From Rhizobium mesosinicum (GTDB taxonomy: Bacteria; Pseudomonadota; Alphaproteobacteria; Rhizobiales; Rhizobiaceae), in assembly GCF_019511345.1 (NCBI RefSeq), contig NZ_JAEUAK010000005.1, positions 186,001-250,000 of the forward strand: 64,000 nt of DNA, given 5' to 3'. The position numbers and the translations under genes were made by a program. This document shows, piece after piece, positions 46,514-54,854 of the stretch; the first letter of the stretch is position 1; the number at the start of each line of letters is the position of its first letter. Below the pieces are notes generated by a model. It was not told where the DNA came from, searched no databases, and saw only the letters and a list, made by a program, of their open reading frames with translations.

Positions 46514-46681
46514 CTATTGCACCAGGAAATCGCGCGCCAGCAACGCCACCGCCCAGATGGCAAAAGCAATCAGCGCGATCTTCCAGAAATCCATCCGGCG
46601 GCGCAACCCCGGATAGCCGAGCGGCTTGATGATTTGGATTGCCATGGCAAGGATGAGCAGCAGCGCTATCAGCTTTGTCAT
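46514..46681 (-). CDS. Small two-helix membrane protein
   Basis: This 55-residue hydrophobic protein has two predicted membrane segments (TKLIALLLILAMAIQII and IALIAFAIWAVALLARDFL) joined by a basic loop (GLRRRMDFWK). No family is recognised. It converges with the PhzF gene, 6 bases apart. ATG 46681 opens directly into the first helix and is preceded by a ggaaaaaat element. A longer frame from 46732 is less likely. Confidence 0.6.
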   Translation of the reverse strand: MTKLIALLLILAMAIQIIKPLGYPGLRRRMDFWKIALIAFAIWAVALLARDFLVQ

Positions 46682-46856
46682 GGCTTTATTTTTTCCATTT
46701 ATCAGAATGTCACAGGACGGACATTTTTTCACGCGAACAGAGAATATCTACTCGCCGTAAAGGCATTCCGGGACACAATCAACATTCTTATGGACTGGGC
46801 AGATACAGGTCTCGCCTTATGTCCTTTTTCAAAGCGAACACGCCGAGTCTGGGGAT

Positions 46857-48137
46857 ATGACAAGAAATCTGCTGTCCGTCGCTGCGCTGCTCTTTGGCAC
46901 GCTTTTCCTTTTCATGGGCAACGGATTGCAGGGCATTCTGCTTCCCGTACGCGGAAATCTCGAAGGTTATGCAACGACCACACTCGGCTTGCTCGGCACG
47001 TCTTGGGCGGCGGGCTTCGTCATCGGCTGCCTTGTTGCCCCGAAGATGGTGCGCCGCGTCGGCCACGTGCGCGCCTTCTCCGGCTTCATCGCCATTATCG
47101 CCATCATCGCGCTCGTGAGCGGCATCGTCATCGACCCTGTCTGGTGGGTCGTTTTGCGCGCCGTCACCGGCTTCTCAACCGCTGGCACCTCGATGATCAT
47201 CGAAAGCTGGCTGAACGAACGCGCGAATAATGAAAGCCGCGGCGCGATCTTTTCGCTCTATATCGGCATCACGCTGCTCGGCGTCGTGGGCGGTCAGTTG
47301 ATGATCCCGCTGGAAGACGTGCGCACGCCGGCGCTCTTCATGATCTGCGGTATCTTCTACTGCATCGCCATGCTGCCGACGACGCTCTCGACCGCCGCCT
47401 CGCCACAGCCGTTGAAGGCGGTGAAACTCGATCTGCCTGCACTCTATCGCAATTCGCCCGTCTCCTGCCTCGGCATTCTGCTCGTCGGCATCGCCAACGG
47501 GGCCTATGGTACGCTCGGCGCCGTATTCGGCGCGGGTGCCGGCCTTTCCGATACCTCGATTGCGGTGATGATGAGTGCCACCATCTTTGCTGGCGCGATA
47601 ATGCAGCTTCCGGCCGGGCGTCTCTCCGACCGCATCGACCGCCGTTATGTGCTGGCGGCCATGTCGGCCATTGCAGCGCTCGCCGGCCTCCTGATCTTCG
47701 TATTGCACCCCTCCTCCCCTGCCTTCCTGATCGGCCTCGTCATCCTCTACGGTGCCGTTGCCAATACGCTCTATCCAATCACCGTCGCGCATGCGAACGA
47801 CTTTGCCGCATCGGAGGATTTCGTGAAGGTCTCGGGCGGCCTGCTGCTTCTCTACGGTATCGGCACCGTCATCGGTCCGACGATCGGAGGTCCAGTGATG
47901 TCGATTATTAGCCCGCATGCACTCTTCCTGGTGACAGCGCTCGCCCATCTTCTGATCACCGGCTACGCCATCGTCAGGAGCCGCATTCGCGCAGCCATTC
48001 CGGCAAGCGACCGCGATGCCTATACGACGATCCCGACAGCAACATCTCCCACGCTTACGCCGCAAAGCATGTCGCTTGCCGATCGCGGCTCCAACAAGCC
48101 TCCCGAAAGCAGCGATCCTGTTGTAAAGTTCGGCTGA
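46857..48137 (+). CDS. MFS transporter (YcaD-like)
   Basis: This 426-residue twelve-helix major facilitator starts LLSVAALLFGTLFLFMGNGLQG. It contains LLGTSWAAGFVIGCLVAPKM, the motif SMIIESWLNERANNESRGAI typical of the YcaD-like subgroup, and a second motif-A loop GRLSDRIDRRYVL. It ends with a 50-residue Ser/Thr/Pro-rich cytoplasmic tail. Substrate unknown. A RIME-like repeat follows directly. Confidence 0.87.
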   Translation: MTRNLLSVAALLFGTLFLFMGNGLQGILLPVRGNLEGYATTTLGLLGTSWAAGFVIGCLVAPKMVRRVGHVRAFSGFIAIIAIIALVSGIVIDPVWWVVLRAVTGFSTAGTSMIIESWLNERANNESRGAIFSLYIGITLLGVVGGQLMIPLEDVRTPALFMICGIFYCIAMLPTTLSTAASPQPLKAVKLDLPALYRNSPVSCLGILLVGIANGAYGTLGAVFGAGAGLSDTSIAVMMSATIFAGAIMQLPAGRLSDRIDRRYVLAAMSAIAALAGLLIFVLHPSSPAFLIGLVILYGAVANTLYPITVAHANDFAASEDFVKVSGGLLLLYGIGTVIGPTIGGPVMSIISPHALFLVTALAHLLITGYAIVRSRIRAAIPASDRDAYTTIPTATSPTLTPQSMSLADRGSNKPPESSDPVVKFG

Positions 48138-48145
48138 CGAACTGA

Positions 48146-48243
48146 GCTTGTTGCGCAAGCTGTGCAGCGGTTTTGCGATAACGACATGATTGAAACAGAG
48201 CTAAAACGTGGAAGCGAATCCTGGAGATCGCGACACGATTTAA
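48146..48243. repeat. RIME-like intergenic repeat, copy C
   Basis: It shares gcagcggttttgcga, a gaaacagagct segment and aagcgaatcctggagatcgc with copy B at 21391. It fills the gap between the MFS gene and the DUF1192 gene, the usual intergenic placement of rhizobial RIME1 elements. Confidence 0.55.
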
Positions 48244-48256
48244 AGGAGGGGCGACA

Positions 48257-48448
48257 ATGAGCTTGATGGATGACGACAGGCCGCAGAAGAAGACCGCACA
48301 TGAGATCGGCTCCGATCTCTCCATGCTTTCGGTGGACGAACTGAAGGCGCGCGTGGAACTGTTGAAAACCGAGATCGCGCGGCTTGAAGCCGAAGCCACC
48401 AAGAAGGCGTCCGGCCGGATTGCCGCCGAAAGCCTTTTCCGATCATAA
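48257..48448 (+). CDS. DUF1192-family small protein
   Basis: This 63-residue protein shows the DUF1192 pattern: HEIGSDLSMLSVDELKARVEL followed by LLKTEIARLEAEATKKASGRIAAESLF, a short amphipathic coiled coil. The family is conserved in Alphaproteobacteria and has no known function. RBS aaaggagggg is strong. It precedes the rcdA-type gene by 372 bases. Confidence 0.82.
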   Translation: MSLMDDDRPQKKTAHEIGSDLSMLSVDELKARVELLKTEIARLEAEATKKASGRIAAESLFRS

Positions 48449-48510
48449 GACTGTGAACGAGCAAATATTGCTTCGAAATTACTTGTCATAAGTCTTGAAT
48501 TGGGACGGCG

Positions 48511-48525
48511 TTAATAAAAAATTAA
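48511..48525. promoter_or_regulatory. CtrA box 1 (TTAA-N7-TTAA)
   Basis: TTAATAAAAAATTAA matches the full CtrA consensus with exact seven-base spacing. It lies upstream of a TATAAG element (48530-48535) and the possible sRNA. Confidence 0.55.
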
Positions 48526-48542
48526 GCTTTATAAGATATTAC

Positions 48543-48650
48543 TCGTTCCGTTCGGATTCTTCTGGACCTCAGACAGTTTTCCAAGCGGTGAATTGGTCTG
48601 ATTTTTCTCCCTGTTTTACCTTGAGAGCCGCATCTGCGGCTCTTCTTTTT
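48543..48650 (+). ncRNA. Possible small RNA ending in an intrinsic terminator
   Basis: A TATAAG element at 48530-48535 could start a transcript near 48543, which would end at the terminator at 48650, giving about 108 nt. Neither flanking gene explains this terminator cleanly: it is 175 bases past the DUF1192 stop and upstream of the rcdA start. The alternative is a long 3' UTR of the DUF1192 gene. Confidence 0.35.
48623..48650 (+). terminator. Intrinsic terminator between the DUF1192 gene and rcdA
   Basis: AGAGCCGC, ATCT, GCGGCTCT followed by TCTTTTT. Confidence 0.85.
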
Positions 48651-48685
48651 GCGCTGCCTTAGATCTTTCCACGAAACTGTGGAGA

Positions 48686-48700
48686 TTAACCTTTTCTTAA
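48686..48700. promoter_or_regulatory. CtrA box 2 (TTAA-N7-TTAA)
   Basis: TTAACCTTTTCTTAA matches the full CtrA motif with seven-base spacing, 121 bases before the rcdA start. Its position fits direct CtrA control of rcdA. Confidence 0.65.
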
Positions 48701-48820
48701 GAAACGGCTTGCGCATCTAGGCTAAAGATACCATCTTAAAATCACAAAGACCGGATTGGGAAACTTTCCCGGGAACCCGGCGTTACCTGATAGTAGATGC
48801 GTGCAACAGGGATTCTTTAG

Positions 48821-49336
48821 ATGTCGGAACTTGGATTGAACACGATCAGTTTTGCGGGGCGCGCTGCCGCATCCTCACAGTTCAAGACGCTGTATGCAGA
48901 GGGCATGTCGCTGGTCGAGGAAACCGCATCCTACCTCGACGGCCAAGGCCGCGCAGCCTCCAAGGTGCTGCCGCGCATGGCCTCGGTCCTTTACGCCGCT
49001 GAATCGATGCGCCTGACCACCCGTCTCATGCAGATGGCTTCCTGGCTGCTCCTGCAGCGCGCTGTCAACAACGGCGAAATGTCCCGCGATCAGGTTCTGG
49101 CCGAGAAGAACAAGGTCCGGCTCGACGGCTTCAACGTCGACCGCAACGCTCCGGGCTGGGGCGACCTGCCGGAATCCTTCCGCGACCTCGTAGAGCGGTC
49201 GCTTCGCCTGCAGAACCGTATCGCCTTGCTCGACCGCGAAATCTATCGCCCGGCAGAAGCTGCGATCGTTCCGGACAATCAGAACAGCGTCCAGGCTCAG
49301 CTTTCCCTGCTGCAGACGGCCTTCGGCAACAACTGA
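48821..49336 (+). CDS. rcdA: RcdA-type regulator of CtrA degradation (DUF1465)
   Basis: This 171-residue helical protein matches DUF1465/RcdA: SSQFKTLYAEGMSLVEETAS, then YLDGQGRAASKVLPR and ESMRLTTRLMQMASWLLLQ, the core of the three-helix bundle. It ends with a disordered Gln/Asn-rich tail. In Caulobacter RcdA is a ClpXP adaptor needed for cell-cycle degradation of CtrA, and in Sinorhizobium it also affects CtrA levels. A perfect CtrA box upstream suggests feedback. Identification is from memory of the family pattern. Confidence 0.82.
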   Translation: MSELGLNTISFAGRAAASSQFKTLYAEGMSLVEETASYLDGQGRAASKVLPRMASVLYAAESMRLTTRLMQMASWLLLQRAVNNGEMSRDQVLAEKNKVRLDGFNVDRNAPGWGDLPESFRDLVERSLRLQNRIALLDREIYRPAEAAIVPDNQNSVQAQLSLLQTAFGNN

Positions 49337-49359
49337 TCCGGCATCATAGAACTTCGTTG

Positions 49360-49391
49360 AAAACCGGCTGCGGCAACGCGGCCGGTTTTTT
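49360..49391 (+). terminator. Intrinsic terminator after rcdA
   Basis: AAAACCGGC and GCCGGTTTTTT flank a 12-base GC-rich loop, starting 24 bases after the stop. Confidence 0.82.
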
Positions 49392-49437
49392 ATTTGCTCA
49401 CCAACCAATACAGACCCGCAAACAAAAAGCCCGACGA

Positions 49438-49440
49438 CAA
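49438..49440. repeat. Target-site duplication CAA, left copy (right copy 50879-50881)
   Basis: CAA directly abuts both ends of the insertion sequence, as expected for IS3-family transposition (3-4 bases). Confidence 0.7.
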
Positions 49441-49464
49441 TGAACTGACCCCCGAAAGTTGGAC
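49441..49464 (+). repeat. Left terminal inverted repeat of the IS3 element
   Basis: The 24 bases begin TGAACTGACCCCCGAAAG. They pair with the reverse complement of 50856-50878 with two differences and one indel. Confidence 0.85.
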
Positions 49465-49485
49465 ATCCACCTTCGGGGGTTTTGC

Positions 49486-50019
49486 ATGTCCAAACACAGC
49501 GTGGCTTTTAAGCTTTCTGTTGTGGAGTTTTACCGAAAGGGCGAGCGTAGCGCTCGGGAAGTGGGCGCGCATTTCGGAGTGGACCATTCGACGGTTCGCA
49601 AATGGGTCGCAAGCTACGAGGCGCACGGGGCTGTGGGGCTTGCGAAGAAGTTCAGCCACTACGATGCAGCATTCAAGCTATCGGTTCTCCAGCGGATGTG
49701 GGAGGATGGGCTGTCGTATCGCCAGACGGCGGCGCTGTTCAACATCCGCAATAAGAGTTGCCTTTCGGATTGGGAAAAACATTATGAGCGGGGCGGGATC
49801 GACGCCCTGAGCCCGCGCCGCAAAGGAAGGCCCCGATCAATACCCGAGCCGCCAGGGCCCAAAGAACCGGACGCTTCACGTAGCGATGATAAAAAGAGCC
49901 GCGAAGAGTTGCTTGCCGAACTGAGCTATTTGCGGATGGAGAACGCCTTCTTAAAAAAATGGGAGCCCTTAACGCGGGAACAACCAGGTCTCAAAAAGCG
50001 CAAGTCGTCCAAGCGTTAA
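49486..50019 (+). CDS. IS3-family transposase OrfA
   Basis: This 177-residue DNA-binding half of the transposase has two helix-turn-helix units (FKLSVVEFYRKGERSAREVG with VDHSTVRKWV, and LSVLQRMWEDGLSYRQTAAL) and a leucine zipper (REELLAELSYLRMENAFLKK). The A7 run at 49953-49959 lies near its end and would permit a -1 shift into orfB, giving the OrfAB transposase. The start at 49486 (MSKHS) is inside the left end of the element. The two-HTH layout is typical of the IS150 group. Confidence 0.9.
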   Translation: MSKHSVAFKLSVVEFYRKGERSAREVGAHFGVDHSTVRKWVASYEAHGAVGLAKKFSHYDAAFKLSVLQRMWEDGLSYRQTAALFNIRNKSCLSDWEKHYERGGIDALSPRRKGRPRSIPEPPGPKEPDASRSDDKKSREELLAELSYLRMENAFLKKWEPLTREQPGLKKRKSSKR

Positions 50020-50852
50020 GGCCGTTCTATCCGCTTGACGGGTTGCTGAAGCTTTCGGGCCTTTCCCGCAGCACGTTCTATTATCGGCAAAAGATGTCGG
50101 CGCTTTGCGACAAGCATGCTGAACTGAAAAACCGGATCCAGGCCATCTTTGACGCTCACAAGGGCCGTTATGGCTATCGGCGCGTGACGGCGGCGATCCG
50201 CCAGCTCGGACAGGCGGTCAATCACAAGACGGTCCAGCACCTGATGGTCAAGATGGGATTGAAATCGCTGGTGCGGCCGAAGCAATACCGCTCCTACAAG
50301 GGCAGCGTCGGGCGCACCGCCCCCGATCTCATCAAGCGGCAGTTCACCGCACAGGCGATCAATCAGAAATGGGTGACGGACGTCACCGAGTTTAACGTGG
50401 CTGGCGAGAAGCTTTATCTCTCACCGATCATGGACCTCTACAACGGCGAGATCATCGCCTTCGAAACCGCCAGAAGGCCAATCTTCAAGCTGGTGGAAAG
50501 CATGTTGAGCAAGGCATTGAACCAGCTGAAACATAACGAACGGCCGATCCTGCACTCCGATCAGGGATGGCATTACCAAATGCCCGCTTATCGCAGCCGG
50601 CTCCAAAAACGCGGCATCGACCAGAGCATGTCACGCAAAGGCAACTGCCTCGACAACGCCGCCATGGAGAGTTTCTTTGCCGTGCTCAAATCCGAGTTCT
50701 TCCATCCCAACCGGTTCGAGAGCATCCAAAGCCTAAAGGACGGCATCAAGGACTATATCCACGACTACAATCATCATCGCATCAAGCTCAAACGCAAAGG
50801 GCTGAGCCCTGTACAATACAGGTCCCAGCCCTTAAATCTGCCCAGCCTTTAA
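49959..50852 (+). CDS. IS3-family transposase OrfB (DDE integrase domain)
   Basis: This 297-residue retroviral-integrase-type catalytic half has an HTH_21 segment (FDAHKGRYGYRRVTAAIRQ). The DDE triad is visible: Asp in KWVTDVTEFNV, Asp in LHSDQGWHYQ and Glu in NCLDNAAMESFFAVLKSE, followed by the family YIHDYNHHRIKLKRKGLSP. It overlaps orfA by 61 bases in the -1 frame and is probably expressed by frameshifting at the A7 run. Confidence 0.92.
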   Translation: MGALNAGTTRSQKAQVVQALRPFYPLDGLLKLSGLSRSTFYYRQKMSALCDKHAELKNRIQAIFDAHKGRYGYRRVTAAIRQLGQAVNHKTVQHLMVKMGLKSLVRPKQYRSYKGSVGRTAPDLIKRQFTAQAINQKWVTDVTEFNVAGEKLYLSPIMDLYNGEIIAFETARRPIFKLVESMLSKALNQLKHNERPILHSDQGWHYQMPAYRSRLQKRGIDQSMSRKGNCLDNAAMESFFAVLKSEFFHPNRFESIQSLKDGIKDYIHDYNHHRIKLKRKGLSPVQYRSQPLNLPSL

Positions 50853-50855
50853 ACC

Positions 50856-50878
50856 GTCCAACTTATGGGGTCAGTTCA
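50856..50878 (-). repeat. Right terminal inverted repeat of the IS3 element
   Basis: Read on the minus strand it starts TGAACTGACCCCATAAG, matching the left end. It begins four bases after the orfB stop. Confidence 0.85.
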
Positions 50879-50918
50879 CAAGGCCGGGCTTTTGAATAAT
50901 CCGCCAAGCGGAAGCGAA

Positions 50919-51140
50919 TTAGAGGCCGAGGCCGCTGAAACGCTTGTTGAACTTCGAAACACGGCCGCCGCGGTCCATCAGCTGCTGGTTACCGCCGGTC
51001 CAGGCCGGGTGCGACTTGGAGTCGATTTCGAGGTTCATGACAGCGCCTTCCGAGCCCCAGGTCGAGCGGGTTTCGTACTCGGTGCCATCGGTCATGACTA
51101 CCTTGATGACGTGGTAGTCGGGATGGATGCCTTCCTTCAT
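50919..51140 (-). CDS. rpmE: 50S ribosomal protein L31
   Basis: This 73-residue protein starts [20 protein letters not shown] and continues with [20 protein letters not shown] and [21 protein letters not shown], the alphaproteobacterial L31 pattern. It contains no cysteine, so it is the zinc-independent form. The start at 51140 has cgcaggaag upstream; the longer open frame to 51413 is not coding-like. Its terminator is disrupted by the IS3 element. Confidence 0.93.
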   Translation of the reverse strand: MKEGIHPDYHVIKVVMTDGTEYETRSTWGSEGAVMNLEIDSKSHPAWTGGNQQLMDRGGRVSKFNKRFSGLGL

Positions 51141-51334
51141 GACAATCTTCCTGCGATGCCGAGGTTCAATTTGCCCGCGGACAGTTGCGGGGACAGAACC
51201 GATTGAATAAATGAAGCCGCAGTCGTGAAGGCTACGGCTTTCCATTAGAATGCGGTGCCTATACATCAAGGGCGCCGGGATAACAAGGGCCAACGGAGCC
51301 GCAATACGCGGTCTTGACAGCGATCGGAGACGAT

Positions 51335-53137
51335 TTGGCAGAGCAGGCAGAACTTGGGGAGAAGAAGTCGCGTTCGCTAAGACCGCTCGGCAGGCTGGCA
51401 CCCTATGTGGCACGTTATCGTGGCCTGGTCGCAGGTGCTCTGATTTCGCTGGCGCTCGCCGCCGTCACATCACTTGCCATACCGCTTGCCGTGCGGCGCA
51501 TGATCGATCACGGCTTTACCCAGGCCGATGGTACCTTCATCAACAGCTACTTTGCCATGCTGATGGTCATGGCCATCGTGCTCGCCGTCGCCAGTGCGCT
51601 CCGCTACTATTTCGTCATCACCATCGGCGAGCGCATCGTTTCGGACCTGCGCCGCGATGTCTTCTCGCATGTCACACGGCTGTCGCCCTCCTTCTTCGAC
51701 GTCAACCAGTCGGGCGAGATCGTCTCGCGACTGACGGCCGACACCACGCAGATCAAATCCGCCGTTGGCGCGACCGCTTCGGTGGCGCTGCGCAACCTGA
51801 TCCTCTGCATCGGCGCGCTCGGCATGATGATCGTGACCTCGCCAAGACTTTCGAGCCTCGTCATCGTCGCAATCCCGATCATTGTTTTTCCGCTTGTCGC
51901 CGGAGGCCGCTCGGTGCGCAGGCGCTCCCGAGCGGCGCAGGATACGCTGGCAGAGGCTTCCGCCTTCGCCAATGAGACGATTGCTGCAAGCCGCACCATC
52001 CAGGCTTTCAACGCCGAAACCGCTGCGGCAGACCGCTACGGCTCGGCCGTCGAATCCGCCTATCAGGCCGCACGTTCCGCCGTCTCTTCCCGAGCGCTGC
52101 TGACAGGCATCGCCATCACCCTGATCTTCGGCAGCGTGGTCGCCGTTCTCTGGTTTGGCGCTCATAGTGTCCTCGCCGGCACGCTTTCGGCAGGGACGCT
52201 CGGACAGTTTTTGCTTTATGCAGTCATTGCAGCCGGCTCCCTCGGTGCACTCTCGGAAGTCTGGGGCGAGCTTTCGCAGGCAGCAGGTGCAACGGACCGC
52301 CTGACTGAGCTTCTGGACGAGGTTTCGCCGATTGCCGCACCCGCAAATCCGCAGCCTCTCCCTTTACCTGCCCAGGGCCGTGTGGAATTCGACGGCGTGC
52401 ACTTCGCCTATCCGTCTCGTCCGGGCAAGTCGGCTCTGCACGGGCTGGATTTTACGGTGCTGCCGGGAGAAACGGTCGCGATCGTCGGTGCATCAGGCGC
52501 CGGCAAGAGCACAGTCTTCTCGCTGCTGCTGCGCTTCTACGATCCGCAACAGGGTAGCGTGAAGGTCGACGGCATCGATGCCCGCCAGGCAGATCCGGAC
52601 GCCTTGCGGCAGCGCATTGCTATCGTGCCGCAGGATGTCACCATCTTCGCCGCTTCGATCCACGACAACATCGCTTTCGGTGTCCAAGGCGCCACGCGGG
52701 AGCAGGTACGCGCCGCCGCGATCGCGGCGCAGGCTGATGAGTTCGTCAACCGGCTGGACAGGGGCTACGATACCCAAGTCGGTGAAAGGGGCGTAACCCT
52801 ATCCGGTGGCCAGCGTCAGCGTATTGCCATCGCCCGCGCGATCCTGAAAAACGCACCCATCCTGCTTCTGGACGAAGCGACCTCGGCCCTTGACGCCGAG
52901 AGCGAAACGCTTGTGCAGAGGGCGCTTGACGGGCTTATGCATGGCCGCACTACTGTTGTCATCGCCCACCGCCTCGCCACTGTCCTCAAGGCCGACCGCA
53001 TTCTCGTCATGGATCAGGGCCGCGTCGTCGAGGAAGGCACACATCAGAGCCTGATCCGCCACGGCGGCATCTATGCGAGGCTCGCCCGCCTGCAATTCGA
53101 TGCAGCCAACGAGGATGCGCTGGCCGCCGCTAAATAG
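51335..53137 (+). CDS. ABC exporter, fused permease-ATPase (MsbA-related)
   Basis: This 600-residue half-transporter has an N-terminal six-helix membrane domain (from [19 protein letters not shown]) and a C-terminal ATPase with Walker [10 protein letters not shown], signature [14 protein letters not shown], Walker [13 protein letters not shown] and H-loop VIAHRLATV. It resembles the MsbA-related lipid/drug exporters of Rhizobiales; substrate unknown. The start is uncertain. TTG 51335 has cggaga five bases upstream and is preferred over TTG 51314. It is divergent from rpmE. Confidence 0.85.
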   Translation: MAEQAELGEKKSRSLRPLGRLAPYVARYRGLVAGALISLALAAVTSLAIPLAVRRMIDHGFTQADGTFINSYFAMLMVMAIVLAVASALRYYFVITIGERIVSDLRRDVFSHVTRLSPSFFDVNQSGEIVSRLTADTTQIKSAVGATASVALRNLILCIGALGMMIVTSPRLSSLVIVAIPIIVFPLVAGGRSVRRRSRAAQDTLAEASAFANETIAASRTIQAFNAETAAADRYGSAVESAYQAARSAVSSRALLTGIAITLIFGSVVAVLWFGAHSVLAGTLSAGTLGQFLLYAVIAAGSLGALSEVWGELSQAAGATDRLTELLDEVSPIAAPANPQPLPLPAQGRVEFDGVHFAYPSRPGKSALHGLDFTVLPGETVAIVGASGAGKSTVFSLLLRFYDPQQGSVKVDGIDARQADPDALRQRIAIVPQDVTIFAASIHDNIAFGVQGATREQVRAAAIAAQADEFVNRLDRGYDTQVGERGVTLSGGQRQRIAIARAILKNAPILLLDEATSALDAESETLVQRALDGLMHGRTTVVIAHRLATVLKADRILVMDQGRVVEEGTHQSLIRHGGIYARLARLQFDAANEDALAAAK

Positions 53138-53273
53138 CTGCCTCATACGCCATCGCGACTAAAGTCTGATCGCTATAACTCCCCGGACGCGGTTGCCTTT
53201 GCGGCAACCCGCCCTAACCTCCCTATGCCCAGGTAGGGGCCTTTGCTGTTGAAGTCTGTGGGAGGAGATTCGG

Positions 53274-54263
53274 ATGGCGCTTTCTGATATAACCCGTCGC
53301 ATGAGCCTGGCGCTCGGCCTTGGCCTGCTCGCAGCGGCCACGGGCACGGCCGCATCGGCCCAGAGCTTTCCTGACCGATCCGTAACCATGATCGTGCCCT
53401 TCGCGGCAGGAGGCTCGACCGATGTCGTCGCCCGTATCGTCGCGCAGAAAATGTCCGAAGATCTCGGCCAGCAAGTCATCGTGCAGAATGTCGCGGGAGC
53501 CGGCGGCAATCTCGGCGCTGACAATGTCGCGCGCGCCGAACCGGACGGCTATACGATCCTGATGGGTACCGTCGCAACCCACGCGCTCAATCCGCTGATC
53601 CTGAAATCGACGCCCTATGATCCCGAGAAGGATTTCGCGCCGATCTCGTTGCTCGTGATCGTCCCGAACGTGCTGGTCGTCAATCCGGAACTGCCCGCAA
53701 AGAACGTGCAGGAACTGATCGCGCTGCTGAAAGCCAATCCGGACAAATATAGCTATGCCTCATCTGGCAACGGCACGCCGCTGCATCTTTCCGGCGAACT
53801 TTTTAAAAGCATGGCGGGCGTCGACATGCAGCATATTCCCTATAAGGGCGCTGGGCCGGCGCTGAACGATGTCATCGGCAATCAGGTGCCGATCATGTTC
53901 GACAACCTGCCCTCGTCCTCGAGTCACATCAAGGCCGGCACGCTGCGGGCACTCGCCGTAACGACCGCCGAACGCGCGTCATCCTTCCCTGATATTCCGA
54001 CCATCGCAGAATCCGGTATATCAGGATACGAGACCTATACGTGGAATGCGCTCTTTGCACCGGCCAACACGCCGGCCGATGTGATCGCCCGCCTCAACGC
54101 CTCCGCCAAGAAGGCACTGGCGGATCCGGCCGTAGCCGAGCGGATGAAGGAATTCAGCGCGAAGATCGTCGGTTCCGCGCCGGAGGAACTCGCCGCTCAC
54201 GTGAAAGCCGAGCTTGCGAAATGGAAACCGGTCGTGGACGGCGCTCATATCCAAATGGAATGA
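53274..54263 (+). CDS. Orphan tripartite tricarboxylate-type (Bug/TctC) binding protein
   Basis: This 329-residue periplasmic protein has a signal peptide ending near residue 29 (ASA-QS) and the Bug-family core VTMIVPFAAGGSTDVVARIVA, VQNVAGAGGNLGADNVARA, DGYTILMGT and YKGAGPALNDVIGNQVPIMF. Such proteins bind carboxylates for TctAB membrane partners, but no tctA or tctB gene is adjacent. It may serve a distant transporter or a sensory role. RBS gtgggagga precedes the ATG. Confidence 0.88.
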   Translation: MALSDITRRMSLALGLGLLAAATGTAASAQSFPDRSVTMIVPFAAGGSTDVVARIVAQKMSEDLGQQVIVQNVAGAGGNLGADNVARAEPDGYTILMGTVATHALNPLILKSTPYDPEKDFAPISLLVIVPNVLVVNPELPAKNVQELIALLKANPDKYSYASSGNGTPLHLSGELFKSMAGVDMQHIPYKGAGPALNDVIGNQVPIMFDNLPSSSSHIKAGTLRALAVTTAERASSFPDIPTIAESGISGYETYTWNALFAPANTPADVIARLNASAKKALADPAVAERMKEFSAKIVGSAPEELAAHVKAELAKWKPVVDGAHIQME

Positions 54264-54433
54264 TCACAACGGCAGGGGACAGCGTGCCGTTAGCTCCTTA
54301 TCTCGCGCCCGATCCAGCCGGTGGCATTTGGACGCCAATGCCACTGAATTCTAATTAAGGTAGTGGAAAAGCTGATAATTCTGGGCTAGCTTTCGGAAGG
54401 CTGATGGACATTTCAGCTTACCAGGAGGGATCC

Positions 54434-54622
54434 ATGTACAGATTTGAAGTTTACAAGGATAAGACCGGTGAATTCCGCTTCCGCTTCAAGGCATCGAACG
54501 GCGAGACCATGTTCTTGTCCGAAGGCTACAAGGCGAAGGCATCCGCAATGAGCGCCATCGAATCCATCAAGAAGAATTCGTCTGGCGCCGATGTCGTGGA
54601 TCAGACGAAGGCGGACGCCTGA
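54434..54622 (+). CDS. YegP-family (DUF1508) small protein
   Basis: This 62-residue protein contains a single DUF1508 unit (YRFEVYKDKTGEFRFRFKAS, NGETMFLSEGYKAKASAMSAI). YegP of Escherichia has two such repeats; single-repeat forms are common in rhizobia. Function is unknown. ATG 54434 follows ccaggagggatcc, a strong ribosome binding site, and removes a weak 10-residue extension. Confidence 0.85.
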   Translation: MYRFEVYKDKTGEFRFRFKASNGETMFLSEGYKAKASAMSAIESIKKNSSGADVVDQTKADA

Positions 54623-54713
54623 CCAGAAGCGGAGGCGGCATCGGTCGCCTCCAGCACTCCCTACTCAGCATATTTTTCACACGCATTTCTCTGTCATCGG
54701 TTTTTTTCGGTCG

Positions 54714-54740
54714 CTATGTCGAAATGAGGACGACTGAGAC
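54714..54740 (+). promoter_or_regulatory. Candidate ECF42-type promoter before the YCII gene
   Basis: A TGTCGA hexamer at 54718-54723 (in ctatgtcgaaatgaggacgac) lies about 130 bases before the YCII-domain gene. TGTCGA is the -35 element I recall for ECF42 sigma factors. The -10 match is unclear. Confidence 0.3.
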
Positions 54741-54854
54741 CTCATTGTTTCGGAACGGCTTAAGGCCGGGCCACCGGAACATTGCAGCATGGGCGAATTC
54801 GGCCTTACATGCTGCTTGTCCGGTCAAACGCCCCTAGAGGATCAGGAGTTTCCG

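Larger units (their letters stand above)
48449..48820. other. Regulatory intergenic region before rcdA
   Basis: These 372 bases without a protein gene hold two CtrA boxes (48511-48525 and 48686-48700), a stand-alone intrinsic terminator at 48623-48650 that may end a small RNA, and the leader of the downstream gene. Confidence 0.6.
49441..50878 (+). mobile_element. IS3-family insertion sequence (IS150-like), complete
   Basis: This 1438-base element is bounded by imperfect inverted repeats (TGAACTGACCCC at both ends, continuing to AAGTTGGAC). A 3-base target duplication CAA lies at 49438-49440 and 50879-50881. It holds two overlapping frames, orfA and orfB, with an A7 slippery run where they meet. 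All expected parts are intact, so it is probably active. It is inserted into the rpmE terminator. Confidence 0.93.
49425..50893 (-). terminator. rpmE terminator split by the IS3 insertion
   Basis: Without the 1438-base element and one CAA, the flanks join to AAAAGCCCG, a ten-base loop, and CGGGCTTTT with a T run on the minus strand, 26 bases after the rpmE stop. The insertion lies in the loop. The two arms are at 50885-50893 and 49425-49433 and can no longer act together. Confidence 0.7.

Noticed and set aside
49394..49810. Frame covering the rcdA terminator and the IS left end
   Set aside because: It starts outside the element and runs out of frame with OrfA; no homology expected.
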